Assembly: GCA_045638645.1 (NCBI GenBank)
Contig: JAZUBU010000009.1
Location: 1-64,000, forward strand
From: JAGCJX01 sp045638645
Lineage (GTDB): Bacteria > Bacteroidota > Bacteroidia > Bacteroidales > UBA932
DNA length: 64,000 nucleotides
Reading direction: 5' to 3'
Position 1 is the first letter of the stretch, and every line of letters starts with the position of its first letter. This document shows, piece after piece, positions 1 to 7,792 of this stretch. A program made the position numbers and the translations under genes. The notes below the pieces were generated by a model. It had not been told where the DNA came from, ran no database searches, and saw only the letters and a list, made by a program, of their open reading frames with translations.

Positions 1-1
1 C

Positions 2-517
2 TGTCCTGGTACCGGATTCAATATTACGCGTGATGTGGAGATTGATTTCCAAGGCAACGTATTCAATGCCGGTTCTACCGCAAGCTCTACTTGGTATGCT
101 CTTCAGATTTATGGTGACAACGACGTTGAGATCAACAATGCGAACTTCACTCGCGCAGGTGTATATGCAGGTGGAGAGGCTGATGTCGTATTCAATAGCG
201 GTATAATCAACCACAAACCGGAAAGAACCTCCCGCTATATTTTCTGTGCAAGAGAAAAATCAACCATTACCATCGTGGATGGAACCTTCTACAATGACAG
301 AGCCAAGAACTCTTATTTCTGGGCTGACGCTGAAGCAATTATCTATGTGAAGGGTGGTAACTTTGGTGGTGTAGCATCCAATAATAAGGTAGTCACTACT
401 AACGGTGGCCAAGTTATCATTACTGGTGGTACTTTCAACTTTGATCCTACTGCTTGGTTGGCAGCTGGTTACAAAGCAGAAAAGAACGGATCAACCTGGG
501 TAGTATCCGCAATCTAA
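2..517 (+). CDS. C-terminal part of a surface beta-helix protein (5' partial)
   Basis: The reading frame is already open at the window edge, so only the last ~171 residues are visible and the true start lies upstream. The protein has short repeated beta-strand turns rich in Asn, Gly, Thr and Val, with motifs such as INNANFTRAG, ITIVDGTFYN and VIITGGTFNFDPT, typical of right-handed parallel beta-helix proteins. The ending (WLAAGYKAEKNGSTWVVSAI) resembles the conserved tail of large secreted or surface proteins of gut bacteria that carry repeated GGTF...DP...GY.A..NG.TW.V units. A role in adhesion or glycan contact is only a guess. It is followed by terminator-like structures, so it is probably the last gene of its transcript. 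Confidence 0.7.
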   Translation, partial: CPGTGFNITRDVEIDFQGNVFNAGSTASSTWYALQIYGDNDVEINNANFTRAGVYAGGEADVVFNSGIINHKPERTSRYIFCAREKSTITIVDGTFYNDRAKNSYFWADAEAIIYVKGGNFGGVASNNKVVTTNGGQVIITGGTFNFDPTAWLAAGYKAEKNGSTWVVSAI

Positions 518-531
518 TCAATAACTTACAA

Positions 532-616
532 GCCAGTGTCCCTAACTACAGTCTATTACAAATAGACGCATTACTTTCACAGATCTAACGAGTCTCAATC
601 GGACACTGGCTTTTTC
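532..616 (+). terminator. Long-stem structured 3' element, probable terminator
   Basis: A perfect 10-bp inverted repeat (gccagtgtcc at 532-541, ggacactggc at 601-610) encloses about 59 nt and is followed at once by a T-rich run. Inside the loop lies a second perfect hairpin, gtctatt-aca-aatagac at 551-567. It sits 15 bp after the stop of the beta-helix gene. The position and T-run suggest a terminator; the long, internally folded loop is unusual. Confidence 0.5.
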
Positions 617-621
617 TGTTT

Positions 622-652
622 AAACCGATCTCAATTTTGGGGTCGGTTTTTT
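622..652 (+). terminator. Rho-independent terminator
   Basis: The stem aaaccgatc (622-630) pairs with ggtcggttt (641-649, one G-U pair) and runs into a T stretch ending at 652. It lies directly behind the long-stem element, giving two tandem terminator-like hairpins after the beta-helix gene. Confidence 0.65.
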
Positions 653-1067
653 ACTCCTATTCTTTATTGTGTGGTTGAGCGGTATCATTACATTCCACCT
701 CTCATCCAGACACAAAAATGGAGCAGTCGGAGGAAGCCGGGTGAAGATTGTGGATAGGATTGTGTCAGCCAGAAAAAACATACAGGAATACTTTCTGCCT
801 TCCAAAAATGATGGCACATCCGGCAATAGGCAGGAGTAAATATTGCTTGTATGTGTCAATGAAGACCCGGAAGTCTGAAACGATACCACCCTGGATTGCA
901 GATTGATCAATTGCGTATAGATAGGCAAGAGACATCGCCAAGCCCCCATCAATTCTTTTATGACAGAGTTTGGAGAAAAGTATTTATCTTTGTCGAAGTT
1001 ATGGGATTCTTCGGAAAAACTTTCTGATGGACCCTTCCACCCTTTGAAAACTTAAACTTTACAAGTC
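653..1067. other. Gene-free stretch with one promoter-like element
   Basis: No convincing gene was found. The only longer open frame here (620-952, minus) has an unnatural composition and overlaps a terminator. A good Bacteroidetes -7 match, TATCTTTG, lies at 985-992, about 75 bp before the lipoprotein start; no TTG/TTTG at the proper spacing is seen. Confidence 0.5.
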
Positions 1068-2091
1068 ATGAACAATTTCAAAAAAATCTGGGGGGGGGGT
1101 AGTATTAACTATCTTTGTATCAGCGTGTTCCCCTAAAGTTGTCTATCGTCAGAACTCAACTCAGGAAGAGAGTGGTCTGGGTTTGATGAAAATTACCGAT
1201 GAAAGTATGAACATTGTCGCAGGTAGCAATTCATTTCATCATTATGGGGTGAATGTTGTTAATGCGCCGATTGGTGCTTGTGCGAATGCGGGTTTTGCCT
1301 GGTCAACATTGAACCTTTTGAGCGTATCTCCTGACGGATCGGAATTAGCATACCTGTCATTGCAGGACAATGTCTGGAACATCATGATTCGCCGTTCGGG
1401 TCCTCAGAGTGCTGCGACCCAACGGACATTTCGGGAAGTTCAGGACTTGACCTGGGGAAGTGATAACCGCTTGTACTTTGGCGATGCGAGTCAAGAATCT
1501 CGTGTTCAGATTTCTTCTACAGATGCCCATGCGGGTAGTCTCATGCGCCAACATACCAATAACAACGTGGATATGAACCCTGTCCTGAGTAAGGATGGCA
1601 AACGGCTCTATTTTACCCGTGTGGACAAGTCCGGTCCATTTGTGTGGTCCTATGAATTGGAAACCGGGGCGTTGACGGCATGTTGCCGGGGTTACAATCC
1701 TTACCCTGTGGGAGACGGATCCAGTGAGTTCATCTGTGTCCGTAACTCCAGTGCGGGGAACAGTGAATTGTGGTATGTTAACTATGAGAAGGCGCAGGAG
1801 ACCTTGATTTTGTCGGATAAAAACAGGGGCTTTAGCAACCCGCAGGTTTCTCCGGATGGTCAATGGATTCTTTGTCAGGGAAATAGTAAATCCAACATCA
1901 GCAAGAAAGACAATTTGGACATCTTTGTGGTAAAAATCGATGGGACCAATACTTACCAACAATTGACTTATCACCCGGCGAACGATTGTTGTCCGGTATG
2001 GTCGGAGGATGGAAAGTACATCTATTTTATCTCGTCCCGTGCTACGGCAAAAGATGAGTTCAACATTTGGAAAATGCGTTTTGTTCTTTAA
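1068..2091 (+). CDS. TolB-like beta-propeller lipoprotein, frameshifted at a poly-G tract
   Basis: The frame from TTG 1183 encodes 302 residues with PD40/TolB-type propeller repeats: VSPDGSELAYL, LSKDGKRLYFTR, VSPDGQWIL and WSEDGKYIYFISS. Upstream the same frame stays open to 1072 and encodes a lipoprotein signal end (LTIFVSAC with the lipobox Cys) but has no start. The natural start ATG 1068 with its basic residues (MNNFKKIW) is in another frame. The two frames meet at a run of ten G (1090-1099). With nine G the product would begin MNNFKKIWGG and continue through the hydrophobic core to the lipobox Cys at about residue 20. The gene as read is therefore off, either by real slippage or by a sequencing error. 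The outer-membrane barrel gene follows 9 bp later. Specific function unknown. Confidence 0.75.
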
Positions 2092-2100
2092 TCCGGTGTC

Positions 2101-2676
2101 ATGATGAAAAAGTCAATTTTGCTGTTTGTTCTGGCATTGGGGTTATCGTTGTCAGCCCATGCCCAAGTCTATGGTCCTTCTGCGGTAGGGAATCGTTTTG
2201 GTACGTATACTGGAGGTAGTCAAGGTGATTATTCTCACGGAGCCCGTGGATTCGTGGAGTTAAGTCCTTTGGGTATTACGGAGGACCAGATTTTACTCCC
2301 CAACTTATTCGGGGGCTATGGTTATCAGTTCAATCCTCACATTTATGTGGGAGGCGCGTTGGGATTGGGTAGTTATGAATACTATGACTACGATTACTAC
2401 GATTACTCTTACCGCCCAGAACAAAGTCTCGGCTTTAGTCTTTGTGCGGATCTTCGGTACTATTTTTTTGATGCTATTTCGACACCTTTCCTGGCATTGC
2501 GTTCAGGGATGTCGATCGTAATTGATGATGACTTCAGTCCCTACATCGGAGGAACATTCGGCTACCGCTTTGGATTGAACAACGGCCGGGCGATGAATGT
2601 TTCTATGGGCTTGATTTCTCTTCCAGCTATTTCGGGAGGAACTCAGCTACATCTCGTCGTCGGTTACGAGTTCTAA
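2101..2676 (+). CDS. Small outer-membrane beta-barrel protein
   Basis: 191 residues with a clear Sec signal peptide (MMKKSILLFVLALGLSLSAHA, cleavage after AHA). The mature part alternates polar and aromatic residues, with Gly/Tyr-rich turns (GGYGYQFNPHIYVGGALG) and the terminal aromatic strand VVGYEF, as expected of an OmpA/OmpX-like or porin-family barrel. A Tyr/Asp-rich stretch (about residues 95-104) may be a surface loop. Two adjacent ATG codons (2101, 2104) are both possible starts. It lies 9 bp behind the propeller lipoprotein, so the two are likely co-transcribed and may form an envelope pair. Ligand and function are unknown. Confidence 0.7.
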   Translation: MMKKSILLFVLALGLSLSAHAQVYGPSAVGNRFGTYTGGSQGDYSHGARGFVELSPLGITEDQILLPNLFGGYGYQFNPHIYVGGALGLGSYEYYDYDYYDYSYRPEQSLGFSLCADLRYYFFDAISTPFLALRSGMSIVIDDDFSPYIGGTFGYRFGLNNGRAMNVSMGLISLPAISGGTQLHLVVGYEF

Positions 2677-2681
2677 TCGCC

Positions 2682-3095
2682 TCACGGCAGAGTGACGCGG
2701 AAGTGGGGGCTGTCGGTGTGTTGGGAGCGGGCGATGGCAACGAGTTCTCGGACGATGTCGGGGTGTTGCGTTGCGATGTCGTGGCCCTCGTGGGGATCGC
2801 TGGCGATGTGATAAAGATGCGGTGTCCCACCGATGGAGATCATTTTCCAGTCTCCTTTGCGGACGGTAACCTGGTCCGTTTCTTCAAATTCCCAATAGAG
2901 GAAGTCGTGTGTGGCTTGGGTCCCTTGGCCCAGTAGGGTCGGGGCGAACGAGATTCCGTCGGTATTCCCGGTAGCCGGTTGCTGCCGGGTTTCTTCGTTG
3001 GCCTCCCGTGTCAATTCTTCCAACGTGGCCAAAATGTCGTAAAAGGCAATGGGATGTTGGGTCTGTTGGCCGGGACGGCATCGGGTCGGAAACAA
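2682..3095 (-). pseudogene. C-terminal remnant of a type I sulfatase
   Basis: About 125 residues match only the end of an arylsulfatase-type protein: PIAFYDILATLEELT, the region where sulfatases carry a conserved Asp/Phe-Tyr block, then VRKGDWKMI, LYHIASDPHEGHDIA and a C-terminal HTDSPHFRV. The catalytic N-terminal two thirds, including the formylglycine C/S-x-P-x-R motif, are absent. Upstream the frame runs into the terminator of the DUF3276 gene and then a stop at 3138-3140, and no sensible start exists (3095 is TTG). It is a truncated, non-catalytic fragment. It suggests that a sulfated-glycan degradation gene once stood here. Confidence 0.75.
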
Positions 3096-3120
3096 AAAAA
3101 CGACCGGAGGGTCGTTTTTT
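3094..3120 (-). terminator. Rho-independent terminator of the DUF3276 gene
   Basis: Hairpin cgacc-ggag-ggtcg (3101-3114) flanked by seven A on the left and six T on the right. It can act in both directions. It is placed 22 bp after the stop of the minus-strand DUF3276 gene, whose transcript would end in the U-run. Confidence 0.8.
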
Positions 3121-3141
3121 GTCAGGTTGGGGTATGTTCAA

Positions 3142-3480
3142 TTACAATTCTTCAAACTTCACGTCCGAAAAAGGAGTGGTTTCCTCGGTTCTTTCGGTAA
3201 CGGGGCATCGGTCTTTGATGTAGGCGATTACCTCGGAAAGTCCTTCGGAGAATTTTTCAAAATCCTCTTTGTACAAGAAGATCTTGTGTTTGTCGTATAC
3301 GAAGCGGCCGTCGCGTTCCATGCGGCGTTTGCTTTCAGTAATGGTCAAATAGTAATCGTTACCCTTCGTGGCCTTCACATCGAAGAAATACGTTCTTTTA
3401 CCCGCTCTCACCGGTTTTGAATAGACATCATCTCCGTTGCGTTCGTGCATTCCTGCATTCTCAAAATCTTCAAGATACAT
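3142..3480 (-). CDS. PUR-alpha-like DNA/RNA-binding protein (DUF3276)
   Basis: 112 residues, the size of the Bacteroidetes DUF3276/PUR family. A beta-beta-beta-beta-alpha pattern is visible (GKRTYFFDVKATKGNDYYLT, then KHKIFLYKEDFEKFSEGLSEVI), as in Pur-alpha repeats that bind single-stranded nucleic acid. The open frame extends 38 codons further, but ATG 3480 (MYLEDFENAG) is chosen because the extension overlaps the promoter region. A minus-strand -7 match TATCTTTG lies at 3512-3505, which puts the transcript start about 20 nt before this ATG. The gene is divergent from nusB and followed by a terminator, so it is probably monocistronic. Cellular role not established. Confidence 0.8.
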   Translation of the reverse strand: MYLEDFENAGMHERNGDDVYSKPVRAGKRTYFFDVKATKGNDYYLTITESKRRMERDGRFVYDKHKIFLYKEDFEKFSEGLSEVIAYIKDRCPVTERTEETTPFSDVKFEEL

Positions 3481-3504
3481 ATCGTTCGTTTTTAAAATTC
3501 TTGA

Positions 3505-3512
3505 CAAAGATA
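3505..3512 (-). promoter_or_regulatory. -7 promoter element for the DUF3276 gene
   Basis: Reads TATCTTTG on the minus strand, an exact match to the Bacteroidetes consensus TAnnTTTG, 24 bp before the ATG. No clear TTTG at -33. Confidence 0.5.
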
Positions 3513-3534
3513 AAATAAATTTCTCGGGATATTC

Positions 3535-3542
3535 TATATTTG
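3535..3542 (+). promoter_or_regulatory. -7 promoter element for nusB
   Basis: TATATTTG matches TAnnTTTG exactly and lies 23 bp before ATG 3566. Together with the opposite element at 3505-3512 it makes a compact divergent promoter region. Confidence 0.5.
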
Positions 3543-3565
3543 CAAAATATTTAGTGATTGAGCGT

Positions 3566-4513
3566 ATGCTAAACCGAAGATTAATTAGAATCAAAGCTTT
3601 TAAAGTTCTTTACAGTTCCGTATGTTCCTCCAGCACATCCTTGCGTAGCATCGAGGAGGAATTGCTTCATTCTTGCGAGGAAACTCGCCGTTTGTATTAC
3701 TTCATGTTGCAGTTGCCGGTAGCTTTGAGCCGGTTGGCAAATGAACGCATTGAGTTGGGTCTGAAGAAGTTCCATCCGACCGAGGAGGAACGGAATCCCA
3801 ACCGCAAGTTTGCGGACAATGCGCTGGCCGCGATGTTGCGCCGGAATGATATTTTCATGACTTTCTGCGAAAGCCAGGGGTTGCTCTGGGATGGTGAGCA
3901 ATGGATGGCTTATGTCAAGAAGTTGTTCAACCGTTTGCTTCAAGAAGAATATTTCCAAAAATACATGGCTTCTCCGACGACCTCGTTGCGCGAGGACTGT
4001 GCCTTGTTCTCCAAAATCTATCAACTGGAGTTTGAGGATGACGAGGATCTGGAACAGATGCTCGAAGATGCCTCTTTGTACTGGGTGGATGATTTGGGCT
4101 ATGTGTTGAACGTCATCCTGCGGACTTTGTCCATCGTCAAGACCAAGGAAAAACTGGAGTTGCCCCCGTTGTTCATGAAGGACGATGACCGGGATTTTGC
4201 CCGCGAGTTGCTGGCTCATTCCTTTGCCCATTACAACGAGTACATGGATCTGGTGAAAAACAACATTTCCAACTGGGATCTCGACCGTCTGGTGGTAACC
4301 GACATTACCTTGATCATCATGGGGATTGCAGAAGCGGTTCGCTTTGACTCCATCCCGGTGAAGGTGACCATCAACGAGTATGTGGAAGTGTCCAAATTCT
4401 ACAGTACCCAGAACAGCAAGATATTCGTGAACGGTTTGCTGGACCGTCTGATCCGGGACATGCAGGCCAAGGGCGTGGTGGTAAAACGCGGTGCCGGTCT
4501 GGTGGAAAACTAA
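3566..4513 (+). CDS. nusB: Transcription antitermination protein NusB (extended form)
   Basis: 315 residues; the C-terminal ~140 (from about residue 170) form the NusB fold, recognisable from NWDLDRLVVTDITLIIMGIAE and PVKVTINEYVEVSKFYST, a helix pair that is highly conserved in NusB. NusB binds boxA RNA with NusE/S10 and promotes rRNA antitermination. The N-terminal half begins MLNRRLIRIKAFKVLYS, also NusB-like, followed by a longer helical insert, so the protein is about twice the size of the E. coli one, as is common in Bacteroidetes. ATG 3566 is chosen because it follows the -7 element and starts the conserved RRLIRIKAFKVLY motif. The order nusB-yajC-ybbR-coaE is conserved in the phylum. 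Confidence 0.9.
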   Translation: MLNRRLIRIKAFKVLYSSVCSSSTSLRSIEEELLHSCEETRRLYYFMLQLPVALSRLANERIELGLKKFHPTEEERNPNRKFADNALAAMLRRNDIFMTFCESQGLLWDGEQWMAYVKKLFNRLLQEEYFQKYMASPTTSLREDCALFSKIYQLEFEDDEDLEQMLEDASLYWVDDLGYVLNVILRTLSIVKTKEKLELPPLFMKDDDRDFARELLAHSFAHYNEYMDLVKNNISNWDLDRLVVTDITLIIMGIAEAVRFDSIPVKVTINEYVEVSKFYSTQNSKIFVNGLLDRLIRDMQAKGVVVKRGAGLVEN

Positions 4514-4515
4514 TG

Positions 4516-4546
4516 TTTGGTCCGTTCCCGATTTTTATTAATTTTG
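4516..4546 (+). promoter_or_regulatory. Promoter for yajC
   Basis: TTTG at 4516-4519, a 19-bp spacer, then TAATTTTG at 4539-4546: both parts of the Bacteroidetes consensus with proper spacing. It lies just after the nusB stop and 38 bp before the yajC ATG, so yajC and its followers can be transcribed independently of nusB. Confidence 0.6.
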
Positions 4547-4584
4547 CAAAGATATTTACGTAAACAATTAAATAGTCGAATAAA

Positions 4585-4905
4585 ATGATGTTGAATTTTG
4601 TTTTGTTGCAACAAGCAGCTGCACCCCAACAAGGTGGCGGTATGTCGATGTTGCTGATGATGGTTTTGATCATCGGTGTTATGTATTTCTTCATGATTCG
4701 TCCCCAACAAAAGAAGCAAAAAGAATTGCAGGCATTCCGCAATTCCTTGACCAAGGGTGACAAAATCGTGACCATTGGTGGTATCTACGGAACCATTGCA
4801 GAAGTGAAAGAACAATACTTGTTGGTGGAAGTGGACAACAACGTGAAGATCCGTGTTGACAAATCTTCCGTTGTGAAGGATATTACTGATATTCAAACGA
4901 AATAG
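4585..4905 (+). CDS. yajC: Preprotein translocase subunit YajC
   Basis: 106 residues, the usual YajC length. One N-terminal membrane helix (about residues 19-36, MSMLLMMVLIIGVMYFFMIR) is followed by the signature RPQQKKQKE and a small soluble domain (LTKGDKIVTIGGIYGTIAEV). YajC associates with SecDF and the SecYEG/YidC complex in the inner membrane. Two tandem ATG codons occur; the first is given. The next gene starts immediately after the stop (position 4906). Confidence 0.95.
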   Translation: MMLNFVLLQQAAAPQQGGGMSMLLMMVLIIGVMYFFMIRPQQKKQKELQAFRNSLTKGDKIVTIGGIYGTIAEVKEQYLLVEVDNNVKIRVDKSSVVKDITDIQTK

Positions 4906-5898
4906 ATGAAACGTCCTTTCTTGTTAAAGGGAAAGGTCATTGCAAAGGCCAGAGAGGGGAGAGACTGGGAGATCATCCTGTTTTCTCTCCTTTTGGCGTT
5001 TTTTATTTGGATTGTCCATTACCTTTCAAAGGACTATACGGTCCACTTTGAGTACCGTTTGCGCGTAGAGACGGTGATGTCGGGTCGTGCCTCCCGTTCC
5101 GAAACGGTGCAGCCCCTGATCATCCGGGGACGTGCCAAGGGATTCTACATCATCAAGCAACGTCTGGGTGTGGACCGACGGCTTACGCTGGAGGTTCCCG
5201 AGCGGATGTTGCGCCCCCATACGGAGACCGGCGGGGAGGATCGCTTCCTGTTGATGGGTTCTGAGTTGCGCAACCTGTTGTCCGAGGCCTTGACGCCCGA
5301 TGTGGACGTGGAATACGTGGTTACCGAAGAGATGGACTTCATCATTCCGCAGGTGCGTCACAAGAAGGTGCCGGTCGTTCCCAGAACGGACATTACGTTC
5401 AAGGAACAGTATGCGGCGACTTCTCCCATCCGTCTGCAGCCGGACAGTGTGGTACTTTACGGCAAGGATCGTTACCTGGATCGGGTCGATTCGGTGTTTA
5501 CCAAACCGATTTCTGCCCGTCAGTTGTCGGGGAACCTGCGCCGGATGGTGGATCTGATGGACATCTGGGGCATTACGTATGCCGAGGATCAGGTCTATGC
5601 AACCTTGGACGTGGACCGCTATGTGGAACACACCCTGGAGTTGCCGGTGGATTTGGTGAATGTGCCGGCAGACCGTCGGCTGGTGTGTATTCCCAACCAG
5701 GTGCGTCTGACCGTCCGCCAGTTTTATCCGATTACGGAGGTGGATCTGGCTTCCCATTTCCAAGTGGTAGTGGATTACAACGAGGCCATGGAGTCCTTGG
5801 GCATGCAGGTGATTCCGACGGTGTACAATGAATTGTCGAACATTTCCAACCACTATGTGTTGGATCCTCCCTATGTGGAGGTAATGGTGGTGCGTTGA
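4906..5898 (+). CDS. YbbR/CdaR-like domain membrane protein
   Basis: 330 residues with a single N-terminal membrane helix (about 22-41, WEIILFSLLLAFFIWIVHYL) and a large extracytoplasmic part with repeated beta-rich YbbR-like segments (PLIIRGRAKGFY, PVVPRTDITFKEQY, PDSVVLYGKDRYLDRVDSVFT, ELPVDLVNVP). In Firmicutes the YbbR protein CdaR regulates the diadenylate cyclase CdaA; whether the Bacteroidetes form does this is unknown and no cyclase gene is adjacent. It is placed between yajC and coaE with no gap on the left and 2 bp on the right, so it is translated within the same operon. Confidence 0.8.
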   Translation: MKRPFLLKGKVIAKAREGRDWEIILFSLLLAFFIWIVHYLSKDYTVHFEYRLRVETVMSGRASRSETVQPLIIRGRAKGFYIIKQRLGVDRRLTLEVPERMLRPHTETGGEDRFLLMGSELRNLLSEALTPDVDVEYVVTEEMDFIIPQVRHKKVPVVPRTDITFKEQYAATSPIRLQPDSVVLYGKDRYLDRVDSVFTKPISARQLSGNLRRMVDLMDIWGITYAEDQVYATLDVDRYVEHTLELPVDLVNVPADRRLVCIPNQVRLTVRQFYPITEVDLASHFQVVVDYNEAMESLGMQVIPTVYNELSNISNHYVLDPPYVEVMVVR

Positions 5899-5900
5899 CG

Positions 5901-6503
5901 ATGGCTGGACGGATTCTGGGTTTGACGGGAGGAATTGGCAGCGGCAAAAGCAGCGTTGCCAAGATGTTGTCCAGGATGGGCATTCCCGTGTATTATTCGG
6001 ATGACCGGACGAAGGCCTTGTACGATGAACTGGCACCGTTGCGGTCTGCATTGGTGGCTTTGCTGGGACCGACGGTTTGTGTCGGGGACCGGATTGACCG
6101 CCGGGAGATGGCTCGGATCGTGTTTGCGGATGCGAGCTTGCTGGCTCGGGTGGAAGAAACCGTCTATCCTTATTTGTTGGCGGATTTCCGGGCATGGGTG
6201 CAGGCGCAGTCTGCACCGTTTGTGGTCTTTGAGTCTGCGTTGCTGTTGGAGAAACCGATGTTCCGTCAGGTGTGTGACCGTGTTTTGACGGTCTCCTCTC
6301 CGGTGGAGGTCCGGATGGAGCGCGTGATGCAGCGGGACGGGGTACAGCCGGAGCAGGTGCTGGCCCGGATGCAGCATCAGTGGACGGATGCCCAACGCGA
6401 AGCATTGGCGGACGAAGTATTGGTTTCGGACAACCACTGCGCAGTTTTGCCACAGGTGGTAGCCGTATACCGGAACATGATAGCATTGAATAAAAACGTT
6501 TAG
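5901..6503 (+). CDS. coaE: Dephospho-CoA kinase
   Basis: 200 residues. CoaE phosphorylates the 3'-OH of dephospho-CoA in the last step of coenzyme A synthesis. The P-loop GGIGSGKS is at residues 10-17; the conserved YYSDDRTKALY block and the HQWTDAQREALAD near the C-terminus also fit. A TTG two codons upstream (5895) would overlap the ybbR stop; ATG 5901 gives the usual short lead before the P-loop. Member of the nusB-yajC-ybbR-coaE cluster. Confidence 0.95.
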   Translation: MAGRILGLTGGIGSGKSSVAKMLSRMGIPVYYSDDRTKALYDELAPLRSALVALLGPTVCVGDRIDRREMARIVFADASLLARVEETVYPYLLADFRAWVQAQSAPFVVFESALLLEKPMFRQVCDRVLTVSSPVEVRMERVMQRDGVQPEQVLARMQHQWTDAQREALADEVLVSDNHCAVLPQVVAVYRNMIALNKNV

Positions 6504-6510
6504 AAAGTAT

Positions 6511-7314
6511 ATGGGAAAGAATACCGGGAAATGGTTGGGAGGAATTTTGGGATGGGCCATTGGCGGTCCGATCGGAGCCTTGTTGGGCGTTGGCATCGGA
6601 TCGATGTTTGACGGTTCCAGCACTCTTTTCTCCGGAGCCGGTGGCGCCCGTCACGAGGGTGCCCGCAACAGTTTTCTGATGTCGCTGTTGGTCTTGTCTG
6701 CAGCGGTCATGAAGGCGGACAAGCGGGTGATGCGTTCCGAACTGGACTATGTCAAGGATTTCTTGCGGAGAAATTTTGGCGAGTCTGCGGTTCGTGAAGG
6801 GACGGCATTGTTGAAAGAGTTGTTGCAGAAAGATATTGAAGTGGAACAAGTGGCGTTGCAAATCGGTCGGAACATGCCGGTGAGCCAGCGTTTGCAGTTG
6901 TTCCATTACCTCTGTGGTATCGCCCAAAGCGATGGGCACATGGATGAGTCCGAGCAGGTGATCCTGCGACGCATTGCCCTGGCCATGGGCCTGGCAGCGG
7001 CGGATGTGGAGTCGATTTTGGCCATGTTCAGTGCCGGAGCTTACGGTGGTGGCTATCGCCAAGGCGGACAAGGTGCCCCTGGCGGAAGTCGGCCGAATGC
7101 CCAAGCAGCGCTGGAACAGGCTTACCGCATTTTGGAAGTGTCGCCCCAAGCCACCGATGACGAGGTGAAGAAAGCCTACCGCCGCATGGCGATGAAATAC
7201 CATCCGGACAAGGTGTCAACCTTGGGAGAGGATGTCCGCAAAGGGGCGGAAGAGAAATTCAAGGCCTTGTCAGAGGCGTATGATTTGATTAAGAAATCTC
7301 GTGGAATGAATTGA
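6511..7314 (+). CDS. TerB-DnaJ co-chaperone, DjlA-like
   Basis: 267 residues in three parts: a Gly-rich N-terminal hydrophobic segment (about 8-32, LGGILGWAIGGPIGALLGVG), a TerB-like all-helical domain (about 50-175, with MKADKRVMRSELDYVKDFL and AQSDGHMDESEQ acidic motifs), and a C-terminal J domain (about 200-262) carrying the essential HPD at residues 231-233. This is the arrangement of the DjlA family, which stimulates DnaK ATPase at the membrane. It lies 7 bp behind coaE. The clients of this protein are unknown. Confidence 0.85.
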   Translation: MGKNTGKWLGGILGWAIGGPIGALLGVGIGSMFDGSSTLFSGAGGARHEGARNSFLMSLLVLSAAVMKADKRVMRSELDYVKDFLRRNFGESAVREGTALLKELLQKDIEVEQVALQIGRNMPVSQRLQLFHYLCGIAQSDGHMDESEQVILRRIALAMGLAAADVESILAMFSAGAYGGGYRQGGQGAPGGSRPNAQAALEQAYRILEVSPQATDDEVKKAYRRMAMKYHPDKVSTLGEDVRKGAEEKFKALSEAYDLIKKSRGMN

Positions 7315-7357
7315 TTTCCATGTAAATAGATATTTGTAACCGAAAATAGCATTAAAA

Positions 7358-7789
7358 ATGAAAACTGATTTACGGAAAATTCTTTCAGTATCCGGAGAAC
7401 CGGGTCTGTTTAATTATTTGTCGCAAGGAAAAGTTGGTATCATTGCAGAATCTTTGTTGACAGGCAAACGAACTTCATTCGGTATGAAAGCCCGTATGAC
7501 TTCTTTGTCCGATATCTCAATCTATACCGATGAGACCGAGTTGCCGTTGCGTGAGGTATTCTTGAAATTGAAAGCGTACCTGGGCGAAGAGGCTGCTCCG
7601 GATGGAAAAGACCAAAAAGCGTTGGTGGCTTTCTTCGATGCGGCTTTCCCGGAATACGACCGTGACCGTTTCTACCCTTCTCACATGAAGAAAGTGGTGC
7701 AATGGTACAACTTGTTGAAAGAAAAGGCAACCTTGGATTTTGTGGATCCGGATGCTGAAGAAGAAACCGAAGTTACCGAAGAAGCTTAA
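7358..7789 (+). CDS. DUF5606 family protein
   Basis: 143 residues matching the small Bacteroidetes family DUF5606: N-terminal MKTDLRKILSVSGEPGLFNY, then VGIIAESLLTGKRTSF, a helical middle and HMKKVVQWYNLLKE, with a very acidic tail (DPDAEEETEVTEEA). No signal peptide or membrane helix, so it is cytoplasmic. The N-terminal half looks like a small beta-barrel that might bind nucleic acid or protein; this is inference only. It sits 43 bp after the DnaJ gene and 3 bp before rimO. Confidence 0.8.
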   Translation: MKTDLRKILSVSGEPGLFNYLSQGKVGIIAESLLTGKRTSFGMKARMTSLSDISIYTDETELPLREVFLKLKAYLGEEAAPDGKDQKALVAFFDAAFPEYDRDRFYPSHMKKVVQWYNLLKEKATLDFVDPDAEEETEVTEEA

Positions 7790-7792
7790 TTC

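Noticed and set aside
620..952. 110-codon minus-strand frame in the gene-free stretch
   Set aside because: It overlaps a terminator hairpin at its 3' end, has no promoter or recognisable motif, and its composition is not protein-like.
5026..7203. 725-codon minus-strand frame opposite ybbR, coaE and the DnaJ gene
   Set aside because: It spans three clear plus-strand genes and has a low-complexity Pro/His/Arg composition; antisense artefact.
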